From: Climacteris rufus
Taxonomy: Eukaryota; Chordata; Aves; Passeriformes; Climacteridae
Assembly: GCA_013398175.1 (NCBI GenBank)
Contig: VZRZ01007311.1
Coordinates: forward strand, 897,246-961,245
Direction: 5' to 3'
Length of the DNA stretch: 64,000 nt
Below are positions 1-10,837 of the stretch, piece after piece; the first letter of the stretch is position 1, and the number at the start of each line of letters is the position of its first letter. The position numbers and the translations under genes are program-made. Under the pieces are notes generated by a model. That model saw only the letters and a list, made by a program, of their open reading frames with translations. It had not been told where the DNA came from and did no database searches.

Positions 1-3000
1 TTGTTTGGGTTTCATTTGTTTGTTTTGTTGGGTTTTCTTCATGTTTGAAATTGATGTTGCCTTTAACTGCATCTTTCTTCCCTGCAAGTCCATTGTACTG
101 TCTGCACTGTTTCTATCTCTGTTTTCTGACTCTTCCATTAGTGCTCCTCCAGGCTTAGAGAGCTCCAGTGAGAGCTCTGCTATCTTTAGCGTTGCTTCCG
201 GTTCTCCAGTTTGGGAGAAACACTCTTATCCCACTAGTGGCAATTTCCCTATTCACTCTTTTTCATTGCTTTGCATGTTGCTTTGTTATTACTATCTTTA
301 CAAACCTATCTTCACCTGTCACTGCCTGCCCTTGATTTAAAAAATGGAGGGCAGGCCGTGTATCTTGCTGCAAGGAGGAAATACTGCTAATAGAAAGCTG
401 CAGGGTTGAAGCCAATGGCTCAAACTTTTCTATGCAAGATTTCCCTACAACTTTGTCTCCTTGATCTATGGCTGTTTTATGACAGTGAAGCAACCCCAGA
501 TTAGATTCATCTGGCCTAGTGCTTTCATATTTCATCTCTGTATATGTTGAAATGTATTTGCTATTTGCTGGTTTTGCTATCGCTCCTTTGTATTTGATGA
601 AGTGTTTTTTCCATCTTGCAAAGGCTCTCTGGGTGGGACTCAGCAGTGTAAGCAGGGGCATACAGTATTATTTTAACCATTGTAGGGTTTCCTGTTTGGC
701 CAGTTATTACCTCTCCAGAAGGGTGTGAGGCTTGCACAGGTCATGTGCTCCATGCAGATGGCTTATACTGCTGCGGGATGCTTTACCCTTCTGCAGCTGA
801 GCATTAAATGGCTGCCACTAAACAATGCAGCATCTCTCATCTTATCCTGCCATACTAAGCTTCCTCTGGCAACGTTTCAGTCAGAGGAGTCACACTTGTG
901 CAGAAACCAAGTGGATGGACAAATCATAGCAAATGGGAAACAAACCCATACTACAGCACACTACTTTCCTAGTGCAAATACCCCTGAGTGAAAATGTAGA
1001 GTCAGGAATAATAGTGAAAGAGAAAAATAGAAAAAGTTAAAATAGAAGTAAAACAAAATAAAACTTTAAAAGTAGCCTTATCAGAAAGCCTTGTTAAACT
1101 CAGCCATTGTGGAGGTCAGACTGGACTGCCACATCCCTCTCCATGGCTTTAGTGAGCTTAACCCTCACCTGGAGATGTACGTGCTCACCACTGACGGTCT
1201 GCTGCATAACCTTCTACTGGAAATCCTTTTTTCCCCCTTTTCTCTTAAATGTTTTTCCTGAATCTGGTTGTAGTCCATTTTGGAACAGTGTTGCCATGTG
1301 CATTGAAACTGGCATACATTTGTTTATTACTACAGGGGCAAAATTATTTTCACAGTTCCTCTTTCAAAGATCTGAGACCCACTGTAATTCCACTGAATTA
1401 AACTCATTAGTATGAGATCCTTACCCATATTTATGTCCCACAAAAAAAACCCCCAAAACCTTATTGCTGGATAAATTAGAATGTGAAATATATATCTCCT
1501 TTTTATGGCATATATTTCCTCCTTTCTTTATGGACTTTATATCCCATATGGAAAAGTCAAGACAGACATTTCCACCTATTATTTCTTAAAAATAAACTAC
1601 CAACAAAATTCTCTGTAATTACAAGGAGTATCAAAATGTTGAATGCAATATTGAAATGTTGACAGGTGTCTAACTTATACTGGCGAGGAATGAGCAATTG
1701 AGTTAGGATGAGCTAATAATGTATTTCCAGGGCTAAGTAACAGCTCTCCGTCCTGGATAAAAATGATTATTTTAATAAGGCTTGAAATCATAGGCATGAT
1801 AAGTGCTGTGATAGTATGTAGGATGAACCAGTATGCAAAACCAAAAACACTAAATGGATCTTGAGCAGGGATCCTCTGAGGGATTATTAAAGACCATAAC
1901 AATAGTCTGTTAGCCATGGAAATAAGACTTATATGACTTTGCATAAAAAAAAAAATTGCAATCTGAAAAGAAAACCCCACCCGAAAGCAGTTTCCCCTGT
2001 CTTTTTCTGTCTTGTAAAAATATTTTGCTTTTTAATTTTTAAAATGTCTTTTCACACTTTATTTTTTTTTTTTGGTATGTTTTCAAGGATTATGAACAAC
2101 TCAATTCTACTACTACTTAGAGAGTTCAGGATACACCTCAGGCTATTATGTTAATATTGCAGGAAAGTTTTTTTTTTAGGGTGCAGGCTGAGGTTGCTGT
2201 TGATATCCTTGTTGCATTTTATCAGCAACAATATTAGACAGAAACTATCCCTGGAAGAGGCTCATGGTCTGTTACAAAGCAGTTCCTGTGGTGAGCCCTC
2301 CTGGTAGCCAGCTGTGTTAAGGGTATATCAATTTCTTCACTTTTGTCTCTAATTGTGTCCTCACACCCTCTTTTCTTTGTAAGCTGAAAGGTCTTTTGGG
2401 AGAAGCTGACCAAATCTACTGCAGAATGCTTGGCATGACAGGACACAGATCTTGGCTGGAGCTTTTTGGCAATACAGTGATACAGATACTACACTGATAA
2501 TAAAGGTTTCGCACAGAAAGATCAATAGCTACAAGATGTAAGTGCTTTAAAACCTACTCTCTTTCGTGATTAGTAGGGAACTATTCCTATATAGTCCATC
2601 ATCCTCATAAGAATTTTGTGAAAATTAATTATAGAACACTTGCACAGTGTTTTGAAGATGCAAAGCCAGATCCCCAGCTTTGTAAGAGTTCAGATAGCAC
2701 AAGGTAGCCTAACAGAACCAAAGCAAAAAATCACCTACTGGTTTTCTTGGTTACTGGACAGCAGTTGTGGAGGTTATTTCAGCATCTTTTGTAGCCTGGC
2801 TGTTAGGGTAAGAAGTTTCCTGCCTCTCTCCAGACTCACCATTCCTCAGGGATGGAGTCAAGACAGCTCCTGGCAGAGAAGCCTGAGTATACTCAGTGCC
2901 CCTGAAAGTTCTCCTTCATGTGACCTGAACAGAGCAGGACATTAAAACAAAGCACAAAGCACCATTTTATGTACCAAATCTCACCTAGCTCAAGCATTTT

Positions 3001-3203
3001 GTTCATGGAGCTTTAATTATTGCAATTCTCTGTCTCCATAGCATGTTGCCATTTGCCACAGTGCTGAAAATAAGTGTTAACAAAAGTGAAAATAAATACA
3101 TAAAGCAAAGCCTGGCCAAAATAATGGATAAGAAGGTAGCCTTTTTTAATAATGTGCTACTACTAAGGAAAAAAGCTGAAGAATTCTTGCTTTTATTTTA
3201 TTT
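1..3203. other. Non-coding stretch, no gene recognised
   Basis: The first 40 bases are a G/T-rich low-complexity run. The longest open frame is a 132-codon minus-strand one at 263-661. It shows no domain I recognise, has no visible splice context and overlaps plus-strand frames, so I do not call it a gene. The rest holds short poly-A and poly-T runs (for example 2063-2074) and no repeat I can name. Confidence 0.6.
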
Positions 3204-3613
3204 TAGAATCATAGAATCATTAAGGCTGTAAAAGATCTTTCAGGTCATCGAGTCCAACTGTTAATCCAGTAGAGCCAAGTCTATCACTAAACCATGTCCC
3301 TAAGTACCACATCTACACCTCTTTTAAATACCTCCAGGGATCGTGACTCAACTGCTTCCCTGGGCAGTCTATTCCAAGGCTTGAGAACACTTTCAGCGAA
3401 GCAATTTTTCCTGGCGTCCAATATAAACCTCCCCTGGTGCAATTTAAAACCATTTCCTGTTGTTCTATACTTTGTTACTTGAGAGAAGAGACCAACACCC
3501 ACCTCAGTACAGTTTCCTTTCAGGTAGATGTAGAGAGAGAGAAGGTCTCCCTGAGCCTCATTTTCTCCCTGCTAAATAATCCCGGTTCCCTCAGCTGCTC
3601 CTCACAGGACTTA
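3204..3613 (-). mobile_element. CR1 retroposon, 5'-truncated 3' end
   Basis: On the plus strand this begins with two tandem copies of an 8-bp unit (TAGAATCA/TAGAATCAT), the reverse complement of the CR1 3' terminus, so the element reads on the minus strand. The frame at 3502-3287 encodes the end of CR1 ORF2. It includes RKNCFAESVLKPWNRLPREA and then SRSLEVFKRGVDVVLRDMV before a stop, which matches the conserved ORF2 C-terminal domain (WNRLPRE, SLE.FK). The 3' UTR follows. Homology fades near 3613 in a segment that reads as SCEEQLRE-like sequence. At about 410 bp, against a full CR1 of several kilobases, this is a standard 5' truncation. It cannot move by itself. This is the best preserved ORF2 C-terminus in the window. 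Confidence 0.93.
3287..3502 (-). pseudogene. CR1 ORF2 C-terminal fragment
   Basis: This 71-codon open frame inside the CR1 3' end encodes only the tail of the retroposon ORF2 protein, downstream of the reverse transcriptase. The motif WNRLPREAVESRSLEVFK is easily recognised and the natural CR1 stop follows RDMV. The frame has no endonuclease or RT domain and no promoter of its own, so it is a relic and not a host gene. The methionine at its start is incidental. Confidence 0.85.
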
Positions 3614-6049
3614 TAACAAACTTTTGAAATTTTAGAAACACTTTTGAAACACAACAGAACTGAAGAGCTCATGTTCAGTTCTGCCCATTTAAGCTTTGTA
3701 ATGGGTCTAGATGGACATCTTTCAAGACTTGCACAGAGTCATAAAAAAAGAAACACCAATTCATGCTTTTCTGAGAGCTCTTTTTTTTTTCTTTTTAAAC
3801 TGTAAAACAAAAGTATTTCTTAGAAATAGGAGGGAGAACATTTTATGGTACTTTAGAATAAGCAACCTACCTATAGAACTGTACCTGGGGTCTTCTGATT
3901 GTATTTGGTGCCTTTATAAACAGAAGAGGTTCAATGCCAAGAGAAGTTACCAGTTTGTCATAAGTCACTTCACAAAATCTACAGCTTGTGTAATGGAAAA
4001 GGGTCCTAGAAGCTCGTATTTCTTGACTTAAATATTTATATCCATTAATTTCTTTACAGGAAATCACAGCTCAGCATCAGCATTCACCTCTTTGCAGGGC
4101 AGAGCTGGAAACCAGTCTGAATCTTTTCTACCTCTGGAAGCCTGTTCAGCAGTTTTGGTGGGGTAAGCATTGAAGAATCAGTTCATTCACCATTGAGTGA
4201 TGGGATGCAGTGTACAAAAGTGATGGAAATCAGGGTAGAGAGCAATGATATTTTTTTTCAGAAGCAGAAAAGATACTTTGAAGAGTGGAAACCAAGCATT
4301 CAAAACAGCATGTGAGTGCTTTAGATGCTCTGATTTTGACCAAGCATAAAAATGTGAAGAGCTACTTCACAAGCACTTCTTGTCCTCCATTGACTTCCAT
4401 TAAGAATCACAGTTCTTGTAAGCCTGAATAATATATTTCTGTGTGTGATTGTGTGTATGTATATACATAGGTACAAGCTTTGTCATCAGGGAGGATGGCA
4501 AGATCTGAAGGAGCCCTTTTTTCAGAGCACCCACAGAGCATCCCCTGGCTTTCTCTTATTTAAAATCTAAGCACTTCTAGAGAAGCTGTTTCTTCCCAGA
4601 AAGTTAAGAGGTTTTATGCTCAAAGAAATCCTCTATGAAACACTAAAAAAATAAAAAGGCAAGCAAACAGAACACTTCTATGAGTAATTGCACAGAAGGC
4701 ATGAGACTGCCAGAGCAAGACACAGCCCACCTTCACTGTTAACACAGAGTTGTCCTGGGGCTTATGTTAAATAAGCTTTAGTGTCAGGTCTATTCCATTT
4801 GCAGTTAGGATTCAAAACAACCTTTCCTATTCTAGATTTCTGTTTAAAATGCACATAGGACTTGCTCTAAAAATAATCAAACCAGAATGTTCCTTCTGCA
4901 CAAAATGTCATGATTTTCATTGCTTTCCATTTGCAGGAAACAGAAAATTAAAAATTAATTTTTTATATCAACACAGAAATTGGGAAGTTTTAAATTTATT
5001 ATGTTAATATGGAAACTTCTGAGGATGCTTTCACACAGAGGAGTTCACTATTTCAAAACAATTTTTTTTCCCCATGAACTAATTTTCTGAAACTTTTGAA
5101 CGCTCTTTTTGAGGGAGTGTGAAGGAAGTAATGTTAGGATATTTTTTGACAGGAAATGCCCCGACAAGTCAGTAAAAGCCTATTAAGATCTACTGCAGAT
5201 ACTGAAGAAGTAATGTGAGTGCAACTGGAAAGGAGAGGATGGCACAAGCTGATCCTGTTTAGGGTCAAGGGCCCGATGGTGCCCCTGGGAGGAGCCAGCA
5301 AAGGGGAGAACCCACAGGTCAGAGCAGCACACCGTGGCTTCTGCCCTTGACTCCTGACAGGTGCAATTTTCAAAAACACTGGGGTTGCCACATTCTCATG
5401 CCACTTATAGTTGATATAGCTGCAGGTATTCAACAACTGGAGAAATTGCTGTTTTGTTTGGGGTCAGTCTTACAGCTTTTCTGATTAGAAGTTTAACCAT
5501 TTGTACAACAGAAGTGATGATGATTTGCCTGTTGTGCAGACAGGCAGTAGATGGGACATGCAAATAATTTTGAAGGATTTCATTTTCCTTTGCTGAAAGC
5601 TATTCTAGAAGTGGGGAAATTCTGTTCTATTACCATTTTTAAACAGATATTTGAAAGGTCATTTTAAATTGAAATACTGATTTAAAAGGCAGGAGACTAG
5701 TTTAATACTGCAAAGTCAGTGGGTGGAAAAAGAAGTTATCCTTTCCTTTTTTATACTGATTGTTTGAGTTGGTTGCATTTTTTGTTCATAGCTATTGTAA
5801 AAACAAAATGTAAATTACACAATTAAACATTTGGAACAGCCTCCTTTATCAGTGTATAATTCACAGTGTGTCAGGGACATCTAATAACATCCTATTACGG
5901 ATCACTTATCAGATAGTTGTTGAGTTAACTGCTATTATCTTCTTTGCCATCCCCCATAATTTGATGTGAATAGTTTCCGTTATTGGCAGGATGGTGATAA
6001 TCTTCCCACATCGTTATGAAGCCCTTTTTCTCTCATTTTTTAGGCCTCG
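3614..6049. other. Non-coding stretch, no gene recognised
   Basis: There is no credible coding frame. A TG/TA dinucleotide tract lies at about 4439-4470 and contains a 14-bp palindrome (TATGTAT/ATACATA) at 4456-4469. A sentence-like motif near 4388-4430 resembles old amniote repeat sequence built around TTGACTTC, but it is too short to name. The part at 5230-5350 is locally GC-rich. The 100-codon minus frame at 5134-5436 has no recognisable domain. Confidence 0.55.
4439..4470. repeat. TG/TA simple repeat
   Basis: An interrupted (TG)n run passes into TATGTATATACATA. It is a short simple repeat that is likely to vary in length. Confidence 0.7.
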
Positions 6050-6880
6050 TCTCCTGTTCTTGTCTGGTTTGTGTCATCACCTGGCAGTAGCACTATATGG
6101 ATTACACTGCTTCATGCTTGCTCTTTCCTTACACCCTGCAATTGGCCACTGCAGTGGATATTTTTGTTCTGGTTTGATGGGGCTGGTGGTATTTGCAGGT
6201 GATCTGTGTGTTTTCCAATGCAGATTTTCCCAGGATGGCGAAGAGCACTAAAGCTCCTGCGTTAGCACTGCCTGCCTGCCTGGACATTGTAGTTGTCTTT
6301 GACGCTCCTCCCATCCCATTATTAGGCAGCGGCAGCGGCTGCGGCTGCCTTCAATGCCTGTCACTGACTAATGCTTCACAGATGTGGCTGAGCACCGCTT
6401 CTGAGGACTCATTTCCCACTCCCCTTTTACTCCGCTTTCACTGGCAACAAGCGCAGCTTTCTGACTTGTCAAATGCTGGGATCACTCTGCCGCTGCTGCT
6501 CCCTAGGACACCCACAGCCTAAAGGGTTGGTGGGGCATGGTGAGAACATCTCTCAGTCCCGAGGCCAGGCAGCCGGAATCCCTGCTCCCTACCAAGAGCA
6601 GCTTCTGCTCCCCCGAGCACCCTCCATGGGGCAGTTAGCTCCCAGATTTGCTTGGAGAAGCTGTCTGCAGGCAGCATCCAGCCACATGGGGGGGACATGG
6701 AAAGAGGCAGGAGCCACAGGCTCTGTGCTCACCGGCCAGTCTCCAGCTGGCTTTGTGCCTTCTCGCAGCATTTTTCTGGTTTTGAGTAATCAGGCAGAAA
6801 AGTTCTGGTCAGGAAACCCAGGTGGTGAGCTTTCTCTCATTCTTGGGAAAGAAGTTTTGTGCCTGTGCAATCTCTAGTAG
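6050..6880. other. GC-raised block with chance open frames
   Basis: This block is visibly richer in G and C than its surroundings. CpG dinucleotides are scattered through about 6230-6780, and a GGCAGC-type triplet repeat lies near 6327-6350. Several overlapping open frames result: plus-strand frames at 6193-6522 and 6473-6877, and minus-strand ones at 6129-6314 and 6589-6771. None has a domain I recognise, and frames on both strands are equally open, as expected from composition alone. It might be a regulatory element, a small CpG-type region or an exon of an unrecognised gene. I cannot decide between these from the sequence. Confidence 0.4.
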
Positions 6881-6945
6881 CAGTCAATGCACGCAGAAAG
6901 TTCCAGAAATTTGATCAGGGTCTTGAAAATTATAATGCAAACTTC

Positions 6946-6963
6946 TTTTTTTTTTTTTTTTGT
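6946..6963. repeat. Poly-T tract at gap edge
   Basis: A run of about 16 T residues, then G and T, leads straight into the run of N. A further T7 lies on the other side at 6991-6997, so the true tract is probably longer than shown. Confidence 0.85.
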
Positions 6964-6990
6964 NNNNNNNNNNNNNNNNNNNNNNNNNNN
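6964..6990. other. Assembly gap (27 N)
   Basis: Twenty-seven undetermined bases are flanked by T runs on both sides. The open frame reported across it (6859-7149) is meaningless. The true length of the missing sequence is unknown. Confidence 0.99.
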
Positions 6991-9900
6991 TTTTTTTGTT
7001 CCCTCTCAGCTCTGATTTTTAAGCACTCTTTCTCTGGCACTTCTGTAGGCTTTTCAGTATGCTCTAGTGCATATTGTGTCAGTTATGATGTCCAAATATG
7101 CACCTTTTGGTTAAAGACATCTTTAATTTTACCAGACTTGTTCTACTGAGAAATTTAATTTTTAATCAAATGGCAAAGCTCACTAAGCAGTGATTTTATA
7201 ATACTTTCTCACCAATAGAGTTCAAGTTGAAATGCTTAATGCATCATTAGTACTCCTCACTACAGCAGGCCAACCTTAGAGTGTTAATATTCCCAACTAG
7301 AAATTCCCAAGACTCAAGGCAGAACTGTTGCCTCCCTCCCTGTGAAATACTCACAAAAAATGCTCGAGAGTATTTGGGAATCATTCATAGCAAAATAACA
7401 GAATGCCTTGTGGTGCATATAATTTTTTTTACCCTGTCCAGAAACTAATTCAGCACTCTGTTCAAGTGACCATAAAGTACATGAACGCATTTCCTAATAA
7501 AAAGTGAAGTTTCCCTACAGGAGCAGTGAGCTGTCAGCTATCTTTCTGACTCCCTTTATTTATTTTTCTGCCTTTCCCTTTTGCTAGCTCTTGTCACATC
7601 TCCCTGGAACATTTTTTCTCTGCTATTTTGCAAGAGCAGAAGAATAGAAAATTAGGGGGAAAAAAACTAGGGGCTTTAAAATTTAAAAAATAAACACAAT
7701 TTGGGAACTGTAGAAGCAGCTGTTAGTTGCACAGGCCATAATTTATTAGAATACACATGGCTGTAGTCAGCAAAATTAGTGTTTGCTTGGGTTTGCATTT
7801 CAGGCAACTCACCACTTTTGGAACTAGCATATAACAAAGACATCAAGGAAAGCAAAGGAAAACGTTTTTTTTGATGTGTGTGGTTGTTTTGTTTTTGTTT
7901 TTTTTTTCTAGCAGACTTATTATCTAATAAATTACCATTCTGCAAAAGAATGTGTAATTTCTTTCAATTTATGATCACCATCATTATTCTATGAATATCA
8001 CCAGTCAGTCAAGTTACCAGCAGCACAGTCTCCTGGAAGCCTGAGTTCAGGATAGGATAGGAGTGACTGTGGATGTGAGAGATTTATGAATTAGGTGAAA
8101 AAACCACAGTTATTTGGCTTGACTACATTTCCCTTTCATCAATGTGCATACCTATACATGAGTGTGCATTCCTCCACTCGCTCAGAGCACCCCTTGTGAC
8201 CTGGCCACTCCATCTGAGGGTCTCTGCAAATCCCACAAACTGTCACTAGGGTAGGACAGTTGCATCTGTAAAACCACAGGTTAGCTCTGGTATTGTAAAG
8301 CTGAAAGGCCAATGCACAACTGGACATGGTTATGTTTTATTTATAGAGCTGGAGCAGAAGGGGTAAACGGTATTCCTGATAGAACAGAAACTGCTAAAAA
8401 GTTCAGTTCAAAGCAGAATCTAACTTAAAAGAGGTTTTGCCTAGGAATGGATATTTGATATGTTTCCAGTAATGGAAATCCTTATTCTTTAGAGGCCTAA
8501 ATGCTTAGCATGAGTCCCAAGAGACACAGATGGGTTCCGATGATCTGGTTCAAGTCTCTGCTCTACCGCAAATTTTTATTTAATCTTAGCAAAACTCTGA
8601 AGATAAAATTAAGAATCTTAATTAAAAGCTAAAGGAAGTTAGACACCCTAATTACTGCAGTACTTTTGGAAATGTTTACTCTTTGACCTTTTCTATTTTC
8701 AAAACATGTTTCAAAGTTCTTCCTTTTAATGTTACCAGCATAAAGCCATTAAAAACTGTGATGCTCACAAGCGAGAAGACTACTAGCGGTATCTCAGTAG
8801 CAAAAGGCAAAAAACCCCAAAACAACCCACTGTTATTTTATGGTTGCTACCAGATTCCTTAACAAAATGAGACACAATAAAAGACTATGAAATAAGTGGC
8901 CCTCAAACAACTGTCAGCACTGCAAAACTCCTGCCTTCTTGCTTTCACTTCAAAAATCATTGTAGGAGTGAATATTAACCATATTTACCCTTCGAACCAC
9001 TGTTCATTATGACAGTACATATCAGTACCACACTACCACAGAAATGCTTGATCTAATAGATATTCACAAACAGCACTGACCCCAAATAATAAAAATAATG
9101 GGAGGAAACAACAACTAAGATAAATTTTATGATTAAATATTGATGTAGAAATTATTATTTGTTTCCTGACTTTCCTACACTTAGTACTTGTTAGCAGTGT
9201 CCCTCAGTCATGAAACATTAATGATCTATTTTTATAGCTTGCTTCTGTTCTTAATCTGAGTTATTTAATGAAACTACTTTTTATGGTGCAAAGGATTCAG
9301 ATTCTTTCTGCCTATTGAGCTACACCATTATTGTTATCTCAAGTGTAGCAAATTTTTTAAAAACTATTTTAGAAGTAAGGAGAGTATTTGTTACCCGCCA
9401 CAGATTAACCATTGTGAGAGATTTGAGTTTGCCCATGTTCACAGGCCACAGAACACCCTGCAGACACATTTCATTAGGTGCTGTGCCTCTGTGAGAGAGG
9501 TAAATGCTGTCAGACTTGAAGCACTTGAATCAAATGCATGTGATGTCAGCCAGATGAGATCCTAAACACCATGAACATCAGGACAGTCACAGCCAGTCAG
9601 ACTGTGGTCCAGCACAGCACCCAGTGTCCAAGCAGGGCTTGTGACAGATACTTGTGACAGAAAGAGTAAATAGAGTGCATAATCAAGAAAAGAGTAATGT
9701 TTTCTCACTATGTCTTTCCAGATTTCGCCTAATTTGCAGCTTAGAAATTTTCTGAGTCAGAAATAATGTCTTGGTGTTCGATAGTCTTTGTGTAGTTTTT
9801 TTATTCATGTATTTGTCAAAAGCATTTTGTGGGTTGCACAGCCTTCTGCAGCATGAGCTGTGCAAACCCATCCTGCAAAATGTTATCTGCTCTTCTTTGT

Positions 9901-10354
9901 TTGGAACACATCACTTGAAAATTTAATTAGATTTGTCCAAGTTTTGTGTTTTAAAAAAGAGGAGAACAATCATTTCTCACTGAGTAGGCCTGACCTACTC
10001 ATGATCCTGCATCCAGTGCCTCTTTTTGAGGCCTGAGTCCTGGTTATTTTTGTCACTTTTCAAAGATAAACTGGTCCTTACATTTGATCACCTTTAGAGC
10101 ACTATGGGTATTTCAGTTTTTCCTCAGAAAAAAAACATGGAACTACTAGCTACGATTTTGTACATTTCACCTCCTTTTCTCTATCAGTTCTGTTAGTACT
10201 CCCAACAAAGTCCATGGGGAAATTTAACTTTAAAACAGCTTTAGGATAACTAATCATCAGTAAAGAAATTTGGATTTCTAAAGCCTTGAAAAATTTCTAT
10301 AAACTCCCTTAAGTTTCATCATGCTTATGTGTAGAAAAAATGCAGCAGTTCAGA
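6991..10354. other. Non-coding stretch, no gene recognised
   Basis: AT-leaning sequence without a credible coding frame. It contains a TTTTG-rich low-complexity run at 7883-7908 and a 12-13-bp near-perfect tandem duplication (CTTGTGACAGATA, then CTTGTGACAGAAA) at about 9638-9663. A piece at 8530-8575 faintly resembles the MIR core but is too diverged to call. Confidence 0.55.
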
Positions 10355-10472
10355 GCAGACCTTGTCCTGGTGTAAGTCTAATGGCTCCCACGGCTGGTGT
10401 ATATTGATGTAGCTCTATTGATTTACAGACTCCTACACTGATTTATATCAAGCAAGGACCTGGGCCTCTATG
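10355..10472. repeat. Possible old amniote interspersed repeat
   Basis: The segment contains the phrases GATGTAGCTCTATTGATTTA and ACACTGATTTATATCA followed by GGACCTGGGCCTC. I recall a recurrent pattern in bird, crocodile and turtle DNA in which a TGTAGCTC-CATTGA block is followed by an ACTGATTTACACCAG block and a GGATCTGGCC tail, and this fits it in a decayed form. I cannot name the family with certainty. The assignment is inference from memory of the pattern and not from an alignment. Confidence 0.35.
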
Positions 10473-10560
10473 TCCCAGCAGAACTAAGTGATAAACTTTG
10501 TTTTAAAACAAGTTGGGGGGAGTAATTCTGTTGAATCGCATGCCTGTGCCAGGCACACAC

Positions 10561-10760
10561 CTCTAATGAGCAGCTTGTGGCTGCTGCTGGCCTCGGCAGG
10601 GCACCGTCGGTGCGAGCAGCAGCAGCGCTGCGGCGTGGCCACACGGTGGCCGTATTTCTGAACGCAGCCTGCCAGCAGTGTTCCAGCGCAGGAAGTGGAT
10701 TTATCCCTCTCAGATGGAGAAGGCAGCCACCGGCGACAGTGCCATTGTGCTTAAAGCACT
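10561..10760. promoter_or_regulatory. Small CpG-dense cluster
   Basis: Thirteen CpG dinucleotides fall between about 10594 and 10736, within sequence that is otherwise CpG-poor for kilobases on either side. The 86-codon frame over it (10577-10837) begins with GTG, is alanine- and arginine-rich as GC-rich DNA would give by chance, and has no recognised domain. The cluster may be a small unmethylated regulatory site or promoter, or a first exon. No TATA box, initiator or splice donor stands out clearly enough to choose. Confidence 0.35.
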
Positions 10761-10837
10761 TGCTGTGTCCCAGCTGCCTGCCCTATATCACTGAACACAA
10801 AAACCTGCGGGAATGGGCAGATGCTGATATGCTTTAA

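Noticed and set aside
263..661. 132-codon minus-strand open frame as a gene
   Set aside because: No recognised domain or splice context, overlapping plus-strand frames, and a length that is possible by chance in 64 kb.
6473..6877. 134-codon plus-strand frame as a gene
   Set aside because: It lies in a GC-raised block where frames on both strands are open. No domain or splice pattern was recognised.
6859..7149. 96-codon frame across the N run
   Set aside because: The frame passes through undetermined bases, so the translation has no meaning.
8530..8575. MIR-like core (GATCTGGTTCAAGTCTCTGC)
   Set aside because: Only one block resembles MIR. The following ACTT and TTGGGCAAGT blocks are not convincing.
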